A DNA stretch of 8,538 bases, taken from Candidatus Latescibacterota bacterium. Lineage in GTDB: Bacteria > JAAXHH01 > JACQVL01. The notes under the pieces were generated by a model, which saw only the letters and a program-made list of their open reading frames with translations, was not told the origin of the DNA and made no database searches. A program made the translations under genes and the position numbers. Positions 5,693 through 8,538 of the stretch are shown here, in pieces; position 1 is the stretch's first letter; each line of letters opens with the position of its first letter. Where the stretch lies: contig JACQVL010000198.1 in assembly GCA_016209865.1 (NCBI GenBank), forward strand, positions 1-8,538, read 5' to 3'.

Positions 5693-8359
5693 TCAACCGT
5701 TCTGAAGCCTTGCCCTCACGATCACGGGCACCTGTTTGATCGCCTCGTCCAGTTTGGCCGCCTCTTTCCCGCCTGCCTGGGCCATGTGGGGCTTCCCGCC
5801 GCCGCCCCCGCCGATGATCTTCGCGATGTCCTGGGCGATCGGGCCGGCGGCAAGACGCGCCGCGGAGATGGCCGAGTCGGTCGCCACCGTGATGCAGACT
5901 GGCCGGTCGGCAATGACCGCGAACAGCGCCCCGATGGCGGCTCCGGGGAGTCTGCTGCGGACCGCATCCGCCATCGTCCTCAGCGACTCCACGTCGGGAC
6001 TCTCGACGCGGGCCGCCGCGACCGTGACCCCGTCCACCTGCGTGGCGTCGGCGAGCATCTCATCCAGCCAGTTTTTAGCGGATTCATTGCGCAGGCGTTT
6101 GATCTCCCGCTCCAATTCCCGGATGCGGGCGGTCAACCCCTCGGCCCGGCGGACGACGTCCCCCGGCTCGGTCTTCAGGAGGGCGGCCATCTCTTGAAGC
6201 GTGCGCGTCTCCTGCTTGATCGCCTGGTACGCCGCCTCGCCCGTGAGGGCTTCGATCCGGCGGACCCCGGCCGCGCTCGCCGATTCCCGGACCAAGCGGA
6301 AACAGCCGATCTCCCCCGTCGCTCGGAGATGCGTCCCGCCGCAGAGTTCCAGGCTCACATCCCCGACCCGGACGACCCGCACCCGGTCGCCGTATTTCTC
6401 CTCGAACAGCGCCATCGCGCCCATCCGCTTCGCGTCGTCGAAGCCCGTCTCGAACGACTCGACCGGCAGGTTCTCCCACACCCATTCGTTCACCATCCGC
6501 TCGATCTCGTCCAGCTCCCGTGGGTCGACGGAAGAGAAGTGGGAAAAATCAAACCGGAGCCGGTCGGGAGCGACCAGCGACCCGGTTTGATGGACGTGCG
6601 TGCCCAACACCGCGCGCAGGGCGGCGTGGAGGAGATGGGTGGCGGTATGGTTCCGCATGATCGCCCGGCGACGGGCCGCATCCACGCGGGCGGCGACCTT
6701 TGTAAGAGGAGGTAGTAAACGGGTATCTGCTGGGTCGCAACGATGAATGATTGCCGTTCCATGTCTAATAGTATCGATGATTCGGTATTCTTCCCCACTT
6801 TCCATGATCAACACACCTGTATCACCAACTTGACCCCCAGACTCGGCATAGAATGGAGTCTGATTGAGGAGCACTGACGAATCGAAGACCGCGACAACTT
6901 GGACATCACAAACTTTAAGGGTGTCATATCCAAGAAATTTGGAGTGTGCCACTGGTATTGCACCATGCTCAGTTGCAAATTTATCTGACCGATCTTGTGC
7001 ATCAAGAAATGTTCTGGCTGCCTCATTAATACCCGCCCGCGACCGCGCCCGCTGTCGCTCCATCTCCCGCTCGAACCCGGCAAGATCGACGATCAAACCC
7101 CTCTCTGCCGCGATGAGCTGAATCAGGTCGACCGGAAACCCGAACGTATCGTAGAGTTTGAACGCCTCCGCCCCGGCGATCTCCCGGCGGCCTTCCCGTC
7201 CGGCCTGTTCCGCCACCGCCTCGAACAACTCCAGCCCGCGGTCGAGCGTCCGGCCGAACCCTTCTTCTTCCGCCTTGATGACGAGGGCGACGCGCTCGTG
7301 CTCCGCCCGGACCTCCGGGTACGCCCCCCCCATGATGTCCACCACCGTGGGGACGAGCCGGTAGATGAACGGCTCGTGCTGGTCGAGCGTCCGGCCGAAC
7401 CGGGCGGCGCGCCGCAGGATGCGCCGGAGGACGTAGCCGCGGCCCTCGTTCGACGGCAGCCCCCCGTCGGCGATGGCGAACGTCAGGGCGCGCACGTGGT
7501 CGGCGATCACCCGGAACGCGGCCGCATGCGTCTCGTCGTCCGGCTGGCCCGTCAACTCCGCGATCCGGTCGAGGAGGGAGACGAACAGGTCGGTGTCGTA
7601 GTTCGACTCCACCCCCTGGAGGAGGGCGACCATCCGCTCGAACCCCATCCCGGTGTCGACGTGCTTGGCGGGGAGCGGGTGGAGCGCGCCCGTCTCATCC
7701 CGGTTGTACTGGATGAACACTAAGTTCCAGATCTCCATGTACCGGCCGCACCCGGCGTTCACCCCGCACTGATGCCCGGGCACGCCTCGTTGGCCACACC
7801 GGTCGGGACCGAGGTCGATACTGATCTCCGAGCAGGGTCCGCATGGGCCAGTCTCCCCCATCTCCCAGAAGTTGTCCTTCTCCCCGAACCGTAGGATGTG
7901 TCCGCGGTCGATGTCCGTGCACTCCCCCCACAGGCCGGCCGCTTCGTCGTCCTCCAAGAAGACGGTCGCCCACAGCACCTCCTTCGGGAGCTTCCATTCC
8001 TCTGTCAGGAGTTCCCACGCCCAGGCGATCGCCTCGCGCTTGTAGTAATCGCCGAACGACCAGTTCCCCAACATTTCGAAGAACGTGTTGTGGTAGGTAT
8101 CTCTCCCCACATCTTCCAGGTCGTTGTGCTTCCCGCCCGCCCGGATGCATTTCTGCGAATCGACCGCCCGCCGGTAGCTCCGGGTTCCGGTCCCCAAGAA
8201 GACATCCTTGAACTGGTTCATCCCCGCGTTCGAGAACAGCAGGGTGGGGTCATCCCAGGGGATGACGCTCGAGCTGGGGACGATGGTATGGCCCCGCGCG
8301 GCGAAAAAATCCAGGAATGATTGCCGAATGTCCTGACTGGTCAACTGATGCTCCTTCAT
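5693..8359 (-). CDS. alaS: Alanyl-tRNA synthetase
   Basis: The enzyme charges tRNA-Ala with alanine and hydrolyses mischarged Ser/Gly-tRNA-Ala. Its 888 residues are close to the bacterial norm of about 875. From the ATG at 8359: the catalytic core includes RAGGKHNDLEDVGRDT (73-88, class II motif 2 region) and GMGFERM (237-243, motif 3). The editing domain has TPFYAESGGQVGDTG (501-515), H571 and H575 in NHTATHLLH, and C673 and H677 in LCGGTHL, the four metal ligands expected. A coiled coil follows at about 715-760, and the C-terminal C-Ala domain has GGGGGGKPHMAQAGGK (850-865). A cysteine-rich insert lies at 173-204. The frame opens 16 codons earlier at 8407, but those codons are a dispersed repeat. 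The ATG at 8359 has only a poorly spaced AGGGA; a TTG at 8344 with AAGGAG 6 bases upstream is an equally good start. Residues 443-554 are encoded by unusually AT-rich DNA. Confidence 0.98.
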   Translation of the reverse strand: MKEHQLTSQDIRQSFLDFFAARGHTIVPSSSVIPWDDPTLLFSNAGMNQFKDVFLGTGTRSYRRAVDSQKCIRAGGKHNDLEDVGRDTYHNTFFEMLGNWSFGDYYKREAIAWAWELLTEEWKLPKEVLWATVFLEDDEAAGLWGECTDIDRGHILRFGEKDNFWEMGETGPCGPCSEISIDLGPDRCGQRGVPGHQCGVNAGCGRYMEIWNLVFIQYNRDETGALHPLPAKHVDTGMGFERMVALLQGVESNYDTDLFVSLLDRIAELTGQPDDETHAAAFRVIADHVRALTFAIADGGLPSNEGRGYVLRRILRRAARFGRTLDQHEPFIYRLVPTVVDIMGGAYPEVRAEHERVALVIKAEEEGFGRTLDRGLELFEAVAEQAGREGRREIAGAEAFKLYDTFGFPVDLIQLIAAERGLIVDLAGFEREMERQRARSRAGINEAARTFLDAQDRSDKFATEHGAIPVAHSKFLGYDTLKVCDVQVVAVFDSSVLLNQTPFYAESGGQVGDTGVLIMESGEEYRIIDTIRHGTAIIHRCDPADTRLLPPLTKVAARVDAARRRAIMRNHTATHLLHAALRAVLGTHVHQTGSLVAPDRLRFDFSHFSSVDPRELDEIERMVNEWVWENLPVESFETGFDDAKRMGAMALFEEKYGDRVRVVRVGDVSLELCGGTHLRATGEIGCFRLVRESASAAGVRRIEALTGEAAYQAIKQETRTLQEMAALLKTEPGDVVRRAEGLTARIRELEREIKRLRNESAKNWLDEMLADATQVDGVTVAAARVESPDVESLRTMADAVRSRLPGAAIGALFAVIADRPVCITVATDSAISAARLAAGPIAQDIAKIIGGGGGGKPHMAQAGGKEAAKLDEAIKQVPVIVRARLQNG
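6698..7033 (-). other. Low-GC segment inside alaS (possible recombinant patch)
   Basis: Counting 6721-7020 gives 138 G+C in 300 bases (46%). Sampled lines on either side give 73% (7201-7260) and 68% (6601-6660). The edges are sharp: the right edge is at the GGT ATT AAT GAG codons (residues 443-446) and the left at CCT CTT ACA AAG (551-554). Codons here favour A/T in third position and include TTA and CTA, which I see little of elsewhere in the gene. The encoded residues (GINEAARTFL to the PPLTK region) still fit the AlaRS family and contain the first strands of the editing domain with TPFYAESGGQVGDTG. Confidence 0.75.
8351..8356 (-). promoter_or_regulatory. Strong Shine-Dalgarno inside the annotated alaS start region
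   Basis: AAGGAG at 8356-8351 is followed by CATCAG and then TTG at 8344-8342. Starting there gives a protein beginning (M)TSQDIRQSFLDFF, a normal AlaRS N-terminus. The ATG at 8359 has only AGGGA two bases upstream. This site therefore supports TTG 8344 as an alternative or true start. Confidence 0.5.
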
Positions 8360-8380
8360 GTTCCCTGTTATTGCGCTGTT

Positions 8381-8406
8381 GTCATTCCCGCGAAAGCGGG
8401 AATCCA
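8381..8406. repeat. Dispersed palindromic repeat between recX and alaS
   Basis: The plus strand has a perfect 8-bp inverted repeat, attcccgc (8384-8391) and gcgggaat (8396-8403), around a GAAA loop, inside gtcattcccg...aatcca. This is the widespread bacterial intergenic element whose translation on one strand reads '(M)DSRFRGND'. In the minus-strand transcript it forms a hairpin with a UUUC loop 25 bases upstream of the alaS ATG at 8359. No T-run follows, so it is not an intrinsic terminator. Such elements are usually multicopy and can be mobilised by REP-associated transposases; none is present here. Confidence 0.85.
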
Positions 8407-8407
8407 T

Positions 8408-8538
8408 TTACTCGCCGAGAACCTGTCTCACCGCTGCGTACACCGTCTCGCTGTCAAACCCGCGCCGGGCGAGCAGTCCGGCCATCCGGCGCCGGGCGGT
8501 CTGCGGGTCGAGGCCGGCGTACCGGCCCTGCCGCCGGA
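8408..8538 (-). CDS. recX: RecX regulatory protein, C-terminal fragment (5' end outside window)
   Basis: The last 42 codons of a minus-strand gene end at TAA 8410-8408. The peptide contains QGRYAGLDPQTARRRMAG followed by LLARRGFDSETVYAAVRQVLGE. This is the closing three-helix repeat of RecX, which binds RecA filaments and limits their activity. The position immediately upstream of alaS supports the call, since recA-recX-alaS is a common bacterial order. The TAA directly abuts the ATG that opens the repeat-derived extension of the alaS frame. The fragment is short, so identity rests on the motif plus context. Confidence 0.82.
   Translation of the reverse strand, partial: RRQGRYAGLDPQTARRRMAGLLARRGFDSETVYAAVRQVLGE

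Noticed and set aside
5213-6715. 500-codon plus-strand open frame
   Set aside because: It lies antisense to the GGGPS gene and the 3' part of alaS, both firmly identified. It ends where alaS codon usage becomes AT-rich, as expected for a shadow.
6995-7723. 242-codon plus-strand open frame within alaS
   Set aside because: It is codon-aligned antisense to the AlaRS catalytic and helical domains and has the usual shadow composition.
8384-8403. Intrinsic terminator for recX
   Set aside because: The hairpin is perfect, but no T-run follows it on either strand, and the sequence matches a dispersed repeat.
8360-8407. N-terminal extension MDSRFRGNDNSAITGN of AlaRS
   Set aside because: The peptide is the translation of a widespread intergenic repeat and is not part of the AlaRS family N-terminus.

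Overview
The window is a GC-rich bacterial chromosome segment, mostly about 65-70% GC by eye, in which every gene I can support lies on the minus strand. In transcription order (high to low coordinates) it holds the C-terminus of recX, alaS (alanyl-tRNA synthetase), a geranylgeranylglyceryl phosphate synthase (GGGPS) family enzyme, a glycosyltransferase that has lost its C-terminal domain, and a very large secreted C25 (gingipain-like) cysteine peptidase that runs off the left edge. The window is almost fully coding. The gaps are 48, 3, 72 and 63 bases.

Organism: the bacterial-type AlaRS, the recX-alaS neighbourhood and a secreted C25 peptidase followed by beta-sandwich/CARDB-like domains indicate a bacterium. 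C25 peptidases together with a bacterial group II GGGPS are typical of the Bacteroidota/FCB side of the tree and related uncultured phyla. The high GC content argues against an ordinary Bacteroidetes genome and for a GC-rich, mostly uncultured lineage. This placement is inference.

Right part (5693-8538): recX ends directly against a dispersed palindromic repeat of the 'attcccgc-gaaa-gcgggaat' type, and alaS begins just beyond it. The repeat adds a spurious 16-residue extension to the alaS open frame. alaS is complete and has all expected motifs, but it contains a sharply bounded segment of about 336 bp at about 46% GC inside a gene of about 70% GC.

Middle (4166-5689): the GGGPS gene starts 3 bases after the alaS stop, so the two are almost certainly co-transcribed and probably translationally coupled. 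A purine-rich leader with a 16-bp tandem duplication separates it from the glycosyltransferase remnant. That remnant keeps the N-terminal GT-B half and what looks like the C-terminal tail helix, but not the donor-binding domain between them.

Left part (1-4102): one reading frame of at least 1367 codons encodes a signal peptide, a prodomain-like region, a C25 catalytic domain with a His840/Cys874 pair, an Ig-like region, a CARDB-like domain and the start of a further domain. A consensus-like -35 box in the AT-rich gap upstream suggests that it has its own promoter. Long open frames on the plus strand over this and the other genes are antisense shadows.
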